Positions 37,434 through 48,101 of a stretch of DNA of 64,000 nucleotides are shown in pieces; within the stretch, counting starts at the first letter, position 1; each line of letters starts with the position of its first letter. Source of the DNA: DAHUYF01 sp963789275 (GTDB taxonomy: Bacteria > Pseudomonadota > Alphaproteobacteria > ATCC43930 > CGMCC-115725); the NCBI GenBank assembly GCA_963789275.1, contig CAWBKF010000033.1:1-64000 (forward strand). Reading direction: 5' to 3'. Both the position numbers and the translations under genes were made by a program. The notes beneath the pieces are model-generated. The model saw nothing but the letters and a program-made list of their open reading frames with translations, did no database searches and was not told where the DNA came from.

Positions 37434-38204
37434 ATGCTCGACTTCCTCGCCCGCGTCGGCCGCGTCTTCCTCTCCTTCCTGGCCGCCGCCGGGCGGCTGG
37501 CGCTCTTTGCGCTCAACGCGCTCAGCCATTGCCTGCGCCCGCCCTTCTACCCGCGCCTCATCGCGCGGCAGATGATCGACATCGGCTATTACTCGCTGCC
37601 GGTGGTGGGCTTGACCGCGCTCTTCACCGGCGTCGTGCTGGCGCTGCAGACGCATACCGGCTTCGCCCGCTTCTCCGCCGAAGGCGCCGTCGCGACCGTC
37701 GTCGTGCTGTCGGTGACGCGCGAGCTCGGGCCGGTGATCGCCTCGCTGATGGTGGCCGGCCGCATCGGCGCCGCCATGGCCGCCGAGATCGGCACCATGC
37801 GCGTCACCGACCAGATCGACGCGCTCTCGACGCTGTCGACCAACCCGTTCAAATACCTCGTGGTGCCGCGCCTCCTCGCCGGCACCCTCGCCCTGCCGGC
37901 GCTGGTCCTGGTGGCCGATGTCATCGGCGTGTTCGGCGGCTTTCTCGTCGCGACATACAAGCTCGATTTCAACCCGGCGGGATATCTCGGGCAGACCGCC
38001 GACTACCTGCATTCCGACGACGTCATCTCGGGCTTGATCAAGGCGGCGGTCTTCGGCTTCATCATCGCGCTGATGGGCTGCTATCACGGCTATCACTCGC
38101 GCGGCGGCGCCGAGGGCGTCGGCGCCGCCACCACCAATGCCGTGGTCTCGGCCTCGATCCTGATCCTGCTGTTCGACAGCGCCCTCACCAGCGTGCTCTT
38201 CTAG
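37434..38204 (+). CDS. mlaE: MlaE-type ABC transporter permease
   Basis: A 256-residue MlaE/YrbE permease of the phospholipid transport system, with five to six membrane helices. The core signature VLSVTRELGPVIASLMVAGRIG (split: TRELGPVIASLMVAGR, GAAMAAEIGTMRVTDQIDAL) is present. It is followed by the ATPase gene mlaF but no MCE-domain mlaD gene, which normally comes next, so the partner must be elsewhere. Confidence 0.93.
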   Translation: MLDFLARVGRVFLSFLAAAGRLALFALNALSHCLRPPFYPRLIARQMIDIGYYSLPVVGLTALFTGVVLALQTHTGFARFSAEGAVATVVVLSVTRELGPVIASLMVAGRIGAAMAAEIGTMRVTDQIDALSTLSTNPFKYLVVPRLLAGTLALPALVLVADVIGVFGGFLVATYKLDFNPAGYLGQTADYLHSDDVISGLIKAAVFGFIIALMGCYHGYHSRGGAEGVGAATTNAVVSASILILLFDSALTSVLF

Positions 38205-38215
38205 GAAGCCTGGCC

Positions 38216-38989
38216 ATGAGCGACCCCAAGATCGTCGTCCGCGGCCTCAAGAAATCCTTCGGATCGAAGCTCGTGCTCGACGGCATCGACCTCGATGTCG
38301 GCGAGAGCGAGAGCGTCGTCGTCATCGGCGGCTCGGGCTCGGGCAAGTCGGTGCTGGTGAAATGCATCCTCGGCCTGATGCAGCCGGACGCCGGCTCGAT
38401 CAAGATCGACGGCGAGGAGGCCGTGGGCATCTCGGGGCGCGAGCGCGAGAAGCTCATGCCGAAATTCGGCATGTTGTTCCAGGGCTCCGCCCTCTTCGAC
38501 TCGCTGGCCGTCTGGGAGAACGTCGCTTTCGGCCTGATCCAGGGCCGCGGCATGCCGCGCGAGCGCGCCAAGGAAGTCGCGCTGCAGAAGCTGGGCGCCG
38601 TCGGCCTCGGCCCCGAGGTCGGCGACCTGCGCCCGTCGGAGCTGTCCGGCGGCATGCAGAAGCGCGTCGCGCTGGCGCGCGCCATCGCCGCCGAGCCCGA
38701 GATCATCATCTTCGACGAGCCGACCACCGGCCTCGATCCGATCATGGGCGATGTGATCAACGACCTCATCGTCAAATGCGTGCGCGACCTCGGCGCGACC
38801 GCCGTCTCGATCACCCACGACATGGCGAGCGCGCACAAGATCGCCGACCGTATCGCCATGATCTATAAAGGGCGTATCATCTGGGCGGGGTCCAAGGACG
38901 AGATCGACCGGTCCGGCAACCCCTATGTCGACCAATTCATCCACGGCCGCGCCGAAGGCCCGATCAAGATGGAGGTGCGCGCGCTGTGA
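38216..38989 (+). CDS. mlaF: MlaF-type ABC transporter ATP-binding protein
   Basis: A 257-residue ATPase. Walker A GGSGSGKS, Q-loop LFQGSALFDSL, signature LSGGMQKRVALARAI, Walker B IIIFDEPTTGLDPI, and switch His in ITHDMAS. The LSGGM(Q/V)KR signature is typical of MlaF. It pairs with mlaE 11 bases upstream. Confidence 0.94.
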   Translation: MSDPKIVVRGLKKSFGSKLVLDGIDLDVGESESVVVIGGSGSGKSVLVKCILGLMQPDAGSIKIDGEEAVGISGREREKLMPKFGMLFQGSALFDSLAVWENVAFGLIQGRGMPRERAKEVALQKLGAVGLGPEVGDLRPSELSGGMQKRVALARAIAAEPEIIIFDEPTTGLDPIMGDVINDLIVKCVRDLGATAVSITHDMASAHKIADRIAMIYKGRIIWAGSKDEIDRSGNPYVDQFIHGRAEGPIKMEVRAL

Positions 38990-39007
38990 CCGGTCGGGGA
39001 GACTGAT

Positions 39008-40436
<1,429 letters not shown>

Positions 40437-40440
<4 letters not shown>

Positions 40441-41111
40441 ACCTGCTCGACATCATCGTCATCGGCGTGATCCTGCTCTCCGGCCTCTTCGCCTTCGCCC
40501 GCGGCTTCGTCAAGGAAGCGCTCTCGGTGGCCGCCTGGGTGGGCGCCGCCTTCGCCGCGCTCTACGGCCTGCGCTACGCGGCACCCGTCGCCGAGCGCTT
40601 CCTGCCCAAGGGGCCGGTGGCCGATGCGGCGGCGGCGCTCGCGCTCTTCCTGGTCGCGCTGATCGTGCTGTCGCTGCTGACCTCGGCCGTGGCCGGCCGG
40701 GTCAAGGAGAGCTCGCTCTCCGCCGTCGACCGCACCCTCGGCCTGGTCTTCGGCCTGGTGCGCGGGCTGGTGCTGGTCTGCCTCCTCTATATCGCCCTCT
40801 CCTGGGCGCTGCCGGCAGGAAAACAGCAGCAGCCGGGATGGATCGCCGACGCCAAGACATTGCCGCTGCTCGCCAACGGCGCCGAGCGGCTGCGCGCGCT
40901 CGTTCCGGCTGCGTACCGAGCCAAGGCGGAAGCCACCGCCGAGGACACGCGCCGCGCCGCCGAGCAGATGAACGAGGCGGCAAGCGCCATGCGCGCGCTG
41001 AGCTCGCCGCGTCAGCCCGCGGCCGCGACACACGACCGCGCCGGCGCCTATTCGCCCGACGACCAGCGCGATCTCAACCGGCTGATCCAGCAACAACAGG
41101 ACGTGAAGTAG
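40437..41111 (+). CDS. cvpA: CvpA family membrane protein
   Basis: A 224-residue protein with four hydrophobic segments, first MNLLDIIVIGVILLSGLFAF, then a Gln/Ala-rich soluble tail. The family was named for colicin V production; its direct function is unsettled. It sits between radA and purF, as is usual. Confidence 0.92.
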
Positions 41112-41233
41112 ATGACGGCGCCCCCTGGCGGCAAGCCGCGGTTGTGTGTAGAAGGCACTGCTGGGTCCTCGACATCCCGCCGGGCGATCCCCACCTTAGG
41201 CGCAGGCGCGGGGCTCTTAACCAAGGCAGCGTC

Positions 41234-42688
41234 ATGCTGACGACCCATCCTCTGGACGACGACCATCTGCACGAGGAATGCGGCGTCTTCGGCATCTGGG
41301 GCCACGTCGAATCGGCGGCGCTGGCGGCGCTGGGGCTCCACGCGCTGCAGCATCGCGGCCAAGAGGCGACGGGCATCGTCGCCTATGACGGCGAGCAGTT
41401 CCACGTCCATCGCGGCATGGGCCATGTCGGCGAGAATTTCAGCTCCAAGGAAGTGATCGGCCGCCTCAGGGGCCATTCCGCCATCGGCCATGTGCGCTAC
41501 GCCACAACCGGCGAGGTGGCGATGCGCAACGTGCAGCCGCTCTTCGCCGATTTCGAGTTCGGCGGCCTCGCCATCTGCCACAACGGCAACCTCACCAACT
41601 CCTATCACCTGCGGCGCAAGCTGGTGGCCCGCGGCAGCCTGTTCCAATCGACCAGCGACACCGAGGTCATCGTCCATCTGATCGCCACCAGCCTGAAGCG
41701 CACCGTCGAGGAGCGCATGATCGACGCGCTGCGCCAGGTCGAGGGCGCCTACTCGCTGGTGGCGCTGACCCAGGACGGGGTGATCGGCGTGCGCGATCCG
41801 CTGGGGGTCCGGCCGCTGGTGCTGGGCAAGCTCGGCGACGCCTTCATCCTCGCCTCGGAGAGCTGCGCGCTCGACATCATCGGCGCCGATTTCGTCCGCG
41901 ACATCGAGGCCGGCGAGCTCATCACCATCAACGCCCTGGGCGTGCACAGCAGCAAGCCCTTCGAGCGCGCCAAGCAGCGCTTCTGCGTCTTCGAGTACAT
42001 CTATTTCGCGCGGCCCGACAGCGTCGTCGACGGCGTCAGCGTCTACGAGGCGCGAAAGCGCATCGGCGCCGAGCTCGCGCGCGAGAGCCACGTCGCCGCC
42101 GACGTCGTCATCCCGGTCCCGGATTCCGGGGTGCCGGCGGCGCTGGGCTATGCGCAGGAGAGCGGGCTGCCCTTCGAGCTCGGCATCATCCGCAACCATT
42201 ACGTCGGCCGCACCTTCATCGAGCCGACCGACCAGATCCGCCATCTCGGCGTCCGGCTCAAGCACAACGCCAACCGCGTCAAGCTCGAGGGCCAGCGCGT
42301 CATCCTGGTCGATGATTCCATCGTGCGCGGCACCACCTCGACCAAGATCGTCGAGATGGTGCGCCAGGCCGGCGCGCGCGAGGTGCATATGCGCATCTCG
42401 AGCCCGCCCACCAATCATTCCTGCTTCTACGGCATCGCCACGCCCGAGCGCGACAAGCTGCTGGGCGCGCGCATGGGCGTGCCGGAGATGGCGCGCTTCA
42501 TCGGCGCCGACACCCTCGCCTTCGTCTCGATCGACGGCCTCTACCGCGCCATGGGCGAGAAGCGGCGCGATCCCGCGGCGCCGCGTTTCTGCGACGCCTG
42601 TTTCACCGGCGAGTATCCCATCGCGCTGGTCGATCACAACGCCGGCAAGGTCTCGACCCAGCTCTCGCTGCTCGCCGAAACGGCGTAG
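41234..42688 (+). CDS. purF: Amidophosphoribosyltransferase
   Basis: A 484-residue enzyme of the first purine step, making phosphoribosylamine from PRPP and glutamine. A short propeptide precedes the nucleophile Cys in EECGVFGIWGH; NGNLTN and STSDTEV belong to the glutaminase domain; PRPP loop VILVDDSIVRGTTS. The late FCDACF cysteines fit Fe-S-type PurF. The 122-bp gap before it contains the half-site TTAACCAA but no riboswitch I can recognise. Confidence 0.97.
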   Translation: MLTTHPLDDDHLHEECGVFGIWGHVESAALAALGLHALQHRGQEATGIVAYDGEQFHVHRGMGHVGENFSSKEVIGRLRGHSAIGHVRYATTGEVAMRNVQPLFADFEFGGLAICHNGNLTNSYHLRRKLVARGSLFQSTSDTEVIVHLIATSLKRTVEERMIDALRQVEGAYSLVALTQDGVIGVRDPLGVRPLVLGKLGDAFILASESCALDIIGADFVRDIEAGELITINALGVHSSKPFERAKQRFCVFEYIYFARPDSVVDGVSVYEARKRIGAELARESHVAADVVIPVPDSGVPAALGYAQESGLPFELGIIRNHYVGRTFIEPTDQIRHLGVRLKHNANRVKLEGQRVILVDDSIVRGTTSTKIVEMVRQAGAREVHMRISSPPTNHSCFYGIATPERDKLLGARMGVPEMARFIGADTLAFVSIDGLYRAMGEKRRDPAAPRFCDACFTGEYPIALVDHNAGKVSTQLSLLAETA

Positions 42689-42693
42689 GCTCC

Positions 42694-43409
42694 GTGACGG
42701 CCGCTCCGATGAAGCGCCTCGACGGGCGGCTCGCGCTCGTCACCGGCGCGTCCCGCGGCATCGGCGCCGCGGTGGCGCGGCGGTTTGCCGCCGAAGGCGC
42801 GCACGTCATCCTGGTGGCGCGCACCGTGGGCGGGCTCGAAGAGCGCGACGACGAGATCCGCGCGGCCGGCGGCAGCGCCACGCTGGTGCCGATGGATCTG
42901 CGCCAGTTCGATCAGATCGACCAGCTCGGCGCCGCGCTCCACCAGCGCTTCGGGCGGCTCGACGTGCTCGTCGGCAATGCCGGCGTGCTGGGCGCGCTGT
43001 CGCCGATGGGGCACATCACGCCCGCCACCTGGGACGAGGTGATCGCCACCAACCTCACCGCCAATTGGCGCCTCATCCGCTCGCTCGACCCGCTGCTGCG
43101 GCAGTCGGAATCGGGACGCGCGCTCTTCGCCACCTGCGCCGCCGGGCGCGATGCCTTGCCCTATTGGGGCGCCTACGCCGCGAGCAAGGCGGCGCTCGAG
43201 ACCATGGTCCGCATCTATGCCGGCGAGGTGGCCAAGACCAGGCTCAAGGTGAACCTCGTCGATCCCGGCATCGTCGCGACCAAGCTGCGCGCCCAGGGCT
43301 TTCCCGGCGAGGACCGCGCGGCGCTCGCGCTGCCGGACGCGGCGACGGAGCCGTTCGTCGCGCTGGCGGCGGCGGAGTGCGCGTCAATGGGGAAATTGTC
43401 CGCGCGTAA
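42694..43409 (+). CDS. Short-chain dehydrogenase/reductase after purF (+1 frameshift near the end)
   Basis: An SDR of about 238 residues. VTGASRGIGAAVARRFA, GNAGVLGALSPM, and YWGAYAASKAALETM with the Tyr-Lys pair are clear. At about 43365-43376, in a GCG repeat, one extra base shifts the frame; correcting it gives VRVNGEIVRA and a stop at 43407-43409, so the gene does not run into the convergent methyltransferase. GTG 42694 gives MTAAPMKRLDG; ATG 42709 is the alternative. Substrate unknown; purF linkage is conserved in related bacteria. Confidence 0.88.
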
Positions 43410-43434
43410 GGCGGTCGAGAGGCGCGGGGCGGTC

Positions 43435-44061
43435 TCATCCGTACCGAAAAATGACGCTGAGATTGTTGGCCGGCATGGGGACGGTCTCGGCCAAGGCGAA
43501 CCCGTGACGGGCTGCCAAATCGGTCACATCGGCCAGGTCGCGAATCCCCCATAGAGGATTTTGTGTTCGCAGCCGGTGGTCAAAATCCTGGTTGCTCTCC
43601 GCGGTATGACGGCCGCCGATCTGGTAGGGGCCATAGAGATAGACGACACCGGCGGCTCCGAGCGTGCGCCGGGCGCCCGCCATCAGGCCTTCGCACATCG
43701 TCCACGGCGTAATATGGATCATGTTGATGCACACCACCGCGTCGGCGCGCTCGACCGGCCACCGCTCCGACATCGCGTCAAGATAGAGCGGCGACAGCAA
43801 ATTTGGCGCGTCGGCGGCGGCCCGGTGAGCGGCAATGCTGGCCAGCGCACGCGGATCGACGTCGGTCGGTTGCCAGAGAAGAGACGGCAGTCTTTGTGCG
43901 AAGTAGGCGGCCTGCTCGCCGCTGCCGCTGGCCACTTCGAGGACAAGCCCGGCCGCGGGCAGATCGCGCCTGAGCACCTCGAGTATCGGCTCGCGGTTGC
44001 GCGCGACGTGCGGATGATAGAGACGCGGATCGGCGTCCTCGGGCGAGCGAGCGCTCGGCAT
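43435..44061 (-). CDS. DUF938 SAM-dependent methyltransferase-like protein
   Basis: A 208-residue DUF938 protein with a methyltransferase fold: RNREPILEVLRRDLP, the SAM-like motif VLEVASGSGEQAAYFA, DVDPRALASI, and INMIHITPWTMCEGLM, the family hallmark. The substrate is unknown. It is 39 bases upstream of der on the same strand. Confidence 0.88.
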   Translation of the reverse strand: MPSARSPEDADPRLYHPHVARNREPILEVLRRDLPAAGLVLEVASGSGEQAAYFAQRLPSLLWQPTDVDPRALASIAAHRAAADAPNLLSPLYLDAMSERWPVERADAVVCINMIHITPWTMCEGLMAGARRTLGAAGVVYLYGPYQIGGRHTAESNQDFDHRLRTQNPLWGIRDLADVTDLAARHGFALAETVPMPANNLSVIFRYG

Positions 44062-44100
44062 GACGGCCTCCTGAGCAATGTCGGGGAACGCCCCGCCGCC

Positions 44101-45462
44101 TCACTTTTCCGCGTAAGGGTTCTCCCCTTTGCGCAGCATCATGCGGATGGGGACACCCGGCAGGTCGAACTCCTCGCGCAGGAGATTGACGAGATAGCGC
44201 CGATAGGCGTCCGGCAACTCCCCCGGCTTCGAGGCGAAGAGCGCGAAGGTCGGCGGGCGGATATTCGCCTGCGCCATGTAGCGCAGCTTGAGGCGGCGGC
44301 CGGAGACGAGCGGCGGCGGATGGCGCTCCTGGACGCGGGCGAGCCAGCGGTTGAGGCGCGGCGTGCCGATGCGGCGGTTCCACGCCTCGTGGGTCTCGAT
44401 CACCGCCGGCATGAGCTTCGCAACACCGGTGCCGCTCAGCGCCGAGAGCGTCAGCGGGCGCAGCCCCGCGAGCTGAGGCAGCGAGGTCTCGAGCCGGTCC
44501 TTGACGCGCCGGAGCGCCGCCGACTTGTCCTCGACCACATCCCATTTGTTGACGGCGAGGACGAGCGCGCGTCCTTCGTTCTCGACCATCTCGGCGATGG
44601 CGAGATCCTGCTTCTCGAGGCCCTGGATCCCATCCACCACCAGCACCACCACCTCGGCAAAGCGGATGGCGCGCAGCGTGTCGGCCACTGAGAGCTTCTC
44701 GAGCTTGCCCTCGACCTTGGGCCGCCGCCGCAGCCCGGCAGTATCGATGAGCTTCACCGCGCGGCCGCGATAGTGCCAGAGCGTGGCGATGGCGTCGCGG
44801 GTGGTGCCAGCCTCGGGGCTGGTGAGCACGCGATCCTCGCCGAGCAGTCGGTTGACCAGGGTCGACTTGCCGACATTGGGCCGGCCGATGATCGCCAGCT
44901 GCAGCGGCCGCTCGCGCTGGCTCTCGCCTTCCGGCGCGGGCGCCGGCGCCGGCGCGCTTGCTGCCTGCTCGTCGGCGAAAGGCGCAAGCACGGCAAAAAG
45001 ATCGGCCATGCCGTCGCCATGCTCGGCCGAGATCGCCACGGGCTCGCCGAGCCCCAGCGCGAAGGCCTCGAAGACGCCGCTGGTGCCGGCGCGCCCCTCG
45101 GCCTTGTTCGCCACCAGCACCACCGGCGTCTTGCCGCGGCGCAGCCAATCGGCGAAATGGCGGTCGACCGGCGTGACGCCGGCGCGCGCGTCGATGACAA
45201 GCAGAGCGACGTCGGCCTCCTCCAGCGCACGCGCCGTCTGCTCCTGCATGCGCGCGCCGAGGCTGCCGGGCTCGGCCTCGTCGAGCCCGGCGGTATCGAT
45301 GACGCGGAAGCGCAGATCGCCCAGCGCGGCCTCGCCCTCGCGCCGGTCGCGCGTCACGCCGGGCGTGTCGTCGACCAGCGCCAGGCGGTGGCCCACCAGG
45401 CGGTTGAACAGCGTCGATTTGCCGGTGTTGGGCCGGCCGATGATGGCGACGGTCAGTGCCAT
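44101..45462 (-). CDS. der: Ribosome-biogenesis GTPase Der
   Basis: A 453-residue protein with two G domains in tandem (G1 motifs GRPNTGKST and GRPNVGKST; DTAGL twice; NKAEG and NKWDV) and a C-terminal KH-like domain (KLRYMAQANIRPPTFALFAS). It acts in 50S maturation. The acidic-Pro linker between G domains (APAPAPAPEGESQRE) is longer than in E. coli. Confidence 0.97.
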   Translation of the reverse strand: MALTVAIIGRPNTGKSTLFNRLVGHRLALVDDTPGVTRDRREGEAALGDLRFRVIDTAGLDEAEPGSLGARMQEQTARALEEADVALLVIDARAGVTPVDRHFADWLRRGKTPVVLVANKAEGRAGTSGVFEAFALGLGEPVAISAEHGDGMADLFAVLAPFADEQAASAPAPAPAPEGESQRERPLQLAIIGRPNVGKSTLVNRLLGEDRVLTSPEAGTTRDAIATLWHYRGRAVKLIDTAGLRRRPKVEGKLEKLSVADTLRAIRFAEVVVLVVDGIQGLEKQDLAIAEMVENEGRALVLAVNKWDVVEDKSAALRRVKDRLETSLPQLAGLRPLTLSALSGTGVAKLMPAVIETHEAWNRRIGTPRLNRWLARVQERHPPPLVSGRRLKLRYMAQANIRPPTFALFASKPGELPDAYRRYLVNLLREEFDLPGVPIRMMLRKGENPYAEK

Positions 45463-45478
45463 CGTGCCTCCGGCGCGG

Positions 45479-46825
45479 TCACTTGAGCGCGATCAGATCG
45501 GCTTCGTCGGTCAGCACGAAGAGCATGTCGTCGGCGACGATGGGATCGAGAAAGACGCCGTCGGGAAAGTCGCTGCGCCCCAGCGCCTGGCCGGTATAGG
45601 GCGAGAGCGAGATCGCATCGCCGGTCGACGCGACGACGATGAGCCGGTCGCCCGCCAGCACCGGGCCGGCCCAGCTGATCGGATCCTTCTTCTTCTCCGG
45701 CTTCTCGTAGCGCGGCAGCTCGGCCGCCCAGCGCACGCGGCCGTCCTGGCGCGTCAGGCACATGAGGTCGACGTCGTTGGACAGCACATAGATGTAGTCG
45801 CCGGCGATCCACGGCCCATGCGTGCCGCCGATATCCTGCTCCCAGACGCGGTCGCCGGTGCGCAGATCGATCGCCACCATGCGGCCGCTATGGCTCACGG
45901 CATAGACGCGGCCGCGGTCGATGACCGGGCGGCCGCGGATATCGGCGATCGTCGACAAGGCGCCGAGCGGGCGCGCGGTGGCGAGGTTGTCGGTCCAGAG
46001 CGGTCGCCCGTTCTCGACCCGGAGGGCGAAGATCTCGCCGGAGCTGTAAGGCACGACAACGATGTCGCCATCGACCGCCGGGCTCGCCGCGCCGAGCAGG
46101 CCGGCGGTCTCGGGAATGCCGTTATGCGTCCACAGGCGATGACCGTCATCGGCGGAGAGGACTTCGAGCTCGTTGTCGACGGTCACGGCGAAGACGCGGC
46201 CATCGGCCACGGTCGGCGCGCCGCGCACCGGCGCGGCCACCTGCTGGCGCCATACTTCCTTGCCGGTGGCGGCATCGAGCGCCAGCACCTGGCCGTAACC
46301 GGTGGTGACGAACACCCGGCCGCTGGCCGCGGCGACGCCGCCGCCATAGGCATGGCTTAGTTCCGTCGTTGGCTTCACATCGTTGCGCCATTCCTCGCGC
46401 CCGCTCTTGACGTCGAGCGCGATCACCACGTCGCGGCCATCGAGCGCGATGACCCGCCCGCCATCCACCACCGGCTGGGACAGCACCGCGCCATAGCGCG
46501 ACTCGCCTTCGCCGATGCTGCTGGACCACGCCTCCCTCAAGGTGCCGTCGAGCGCCAGATGCTGCATCGCATGCGAGGGAGCGCCGCCCGATTGCGGCCA
46601 ATCGGCATTCACCACCGGGCGCGGCAGGCGCACCTCGGTTTGCGCCAAGGCCGGATCGGGCTCGAGGTTGCGATCCAGCGCCAGCACCGAGACGCGCGTC
46701 CCTTTGAGCTTCTGCTTGGACGAATCCGAGAATATCGAATGCGACCAGTCGTCGAGCGTGTCGCAGGCCCCGAGGCTCAGCGCCAACGCCAGCAGCCCTG
46801 CCCGGGCCAAGACGCGCTCTACCAT
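45479..46825 (-). CDS. bamB: Outer-membrane assembly lipoprotein BamB
   Basis: A 448-residue lipoprotein (signal ARAGLLALALSLGAC) with an eight-bladed PQQ-type beta propeller, repeats such as RVFVTTGYGQVLALDAATGKE (split: VFVTTGYGQVLALDAATG). It is part of the BAM complex for outer-membrane protein insertion. ATG 46825 has GGGGAAG seven bases upstream; a GTG at 46828 is possible. It sits between a YfgM-like gene and der, the standard order. Confidence 0.94.
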   Translation of the reverse strand: MVERVLARAGLLALALSLGACDTLDDWSHSIFSDSSKQKLKGTRVSVLALDRNLEPDPALAQTEVRLPRPVVNADWPQSGGAPSHAMQHLALDGTLREAWSSSIGEGESRYGAVLSQPVVDGGRVIALDGRDVVIALDVKSGREEWRNDVKPTTELSHAYGGGVAAASGRVFVTTGYGQVLALDAATGKEVWRQQVAAPVRGAPTVADGRVFAVTVDNELEVLSADDGHRLWTHNGIPETAGLLGAASPAVDGDIVVVPYSSGEIFALRVENGRPLWTDNLATARPLGALSTIADIRGRPVIDRGRVYAVSHSGRMVAIDLRTGDRVWEQDIGGTHGPWIAGDYIYVLSNDVDLMCLTRQDGRVRWAAELPRYEKPEKKKDPISWAGPVLAGDRLIVVASTGDAISLSPYTGQALGRSDFPDGVFLDPIVADDMLFVLTDEADLIALK

Positions 46826-46841
46826 CACGGCGCTTCCCCGC

Positions 46842-47486
46842 TCAATCCGCCAGCGCCGTCAGCATCTCGGCGGCGCGCGCCCGCAGGCCTTGCGGCGCCG
46901 CGAGATCGTCGGCGATGCGCTGATAGGTGGCTCGCGCCGCCGCCTTGTCGCCGGACTTGAGATCGGCGAGCGCGGTAAGCTCCAGCGCCGAGGGATGCCA
47001 GGGATTGTCGGCCGAGGTCAACGGCGCCAGCTTGGCGATGATCGCCTTGGGATCGCCGGCGGCGAGGCCGTATTGCGCCGCCAGCAGCGTCGCCACGTCG
47101 CGGTAGACGGGATCGACCGAGCCGTCGGCGGCAAGCGCGGTATAGGCGGCAACGGCGCCCGCGACGTCGCCCGCGTGCGCCTTGAGCGCGGCTTCCTCGA
47201 GCCGCGCCAGCGTGGCATGGCCGCCGCCCGCCTGGCGCGCGATCGCGGCAAAGGCGGTGGCGGCGTCCTGGTCCTTGCCTTGCCGCGCGAGGGTCAGCGC
47301 CGCGACATAGCGCGCGCCTTCCGCCTGGCGCTGATGCAGCTGGTACTGGCGCCATTGGGTGACGCCGGCGGTTGCGACCACCAGGAGCACGGCCAGCGCG
47401 ATGACGTATTTGCCAAACCGCGCCCACAGCTTGGCGAAGTTCTCGCGCCTTAGCTCCTCGTCGACTTCCTGGAAGATATCGCTCAC
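46842..47486 (-). CDS. YfgM-like membrane-anchored tetratricopeptide protein
   Basis: A 214-residue protein: cytoplasmic VSDIFQEVDEELRRENFAKL, one membrane helix (YVIALAVLLVVATAGV), then TPR-type helices in the periplasm. In E. coli the equivalent interacts with the Sec translocon and periplasmic chaperones. A GTG at 47486, with GGAG seven bases upstream, gives the typical N-terminus. It is the first gene of the YfgM-bamB-der run. Confidence 0.88.
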   Translation of the reverse strand: MSDIFQEVDEELRRENFAKLWARFGKYVIALAVLLVVATAGVTQWRQYQLHQRQAEGARYVAALTLARQGKDQDAATAFAAIARQAGGGHATLARLEEAALKAHAGDVAGAVAAYTALAADGSVDPVYRDVATLLAAQYGLAAGDPKAIIAKLAPLTSADNPWHPSALELTALADLKSGDKAAARATYQRIADDLAAPQGLRARAAEMLTALAD

Positions 47487-47647
47487 ACACCCACTCCAAA
47501 AAACCTCGCGCCGGGCGGGCGTCACCATAGCCCCTCACCCGGAATGAGGCAAACCGCGGCGCCGGGTTTGGCCCTGGACCTCGGCGCGGAAATGAGGAAA
47601 ACTGCTGTTTGTGGCGACCCGATGACGATGCTTCCCAGCGGCGACCG

Positions 47648-48010
47648 ATGGCGACATTCTTCCGTCTGAGCGATTTCCGGCGCAGACAGAGGACGGTCTT
47701 CTTCACCCGCTCCGAGCTGAACCAGCTCCTCTCGCTCTATAGCCGCCAGGTCGCACATGGCGCGTGGCGCGACTATGCCATCGACCACCGCGAGGGCGCG
47801 GCGGCGTTCTCCGTCTTCCGCCGCACCCAGGAGAGCGCGCTCTACACCGTGATCAAGACCGCGCCCGGCGCCGGCCGGCAGGGCGATTATGCCCTGCTCA
47901 GCGGCCGCCAGAGGCTGACCGCCGGCAAGACGCTGGCCGAGGTGCTGGCAAGCCTGCAGCGCAAGCTGCGGGGCAAGACGGCCCGGCTCGACGGCGAAAG
48001 CGCCGGATAG
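47648..48010 (+). CDS. DUF2794 family protein
   Basis: A 120-residue protein of a family largely limited to Alphaproteobacteria. Core: RTVFFTRSELNQLLSLYSRQ, GAWRDYAIDH and FSVFRRTQESALYTVIKTAP. Function unknown. ATG 47648 starts just before the core. Confidence 0.88.
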   Translation: MATFFRLSDFRRRQRTVFFTRSELNQLLSLYSRQVAHGAWRDYAIDHREGAAAFSVFRRTQESALYTVIKTAPGAGRQGDYALLSGRQRLTAGKTLAEVLASLQRKLRGKTARLDGESAG

Positions 48011-48050
48011 GCCCGTCCCCGGCCTCGGCTCCCCGGCGGCATCCCAGTGT

Positions 48051-48088
48051 TAGCCCCAAATGGGGTAGCCCTGACCTGAAAGGGGCTA
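48051..48088. terminator. Inverted repeat between convergent genes
   Basis: TAGCCCC (48051-48057) and GGGGCTA (48082-48088) flank CCCC/GGGG repeats between the DUF2794 and amidase stops. There is no T tract; a bidirectional terminator is possible. Confidence 0.3.
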
Positions 48089-48101
48089 TGCTGCCGGCGC
48101 C

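Noticed and set aside
41112..41233. A riboswitch before purF
   Set aside because: No recognisable purine or other riboswitch core could be found in the 122-base gap.
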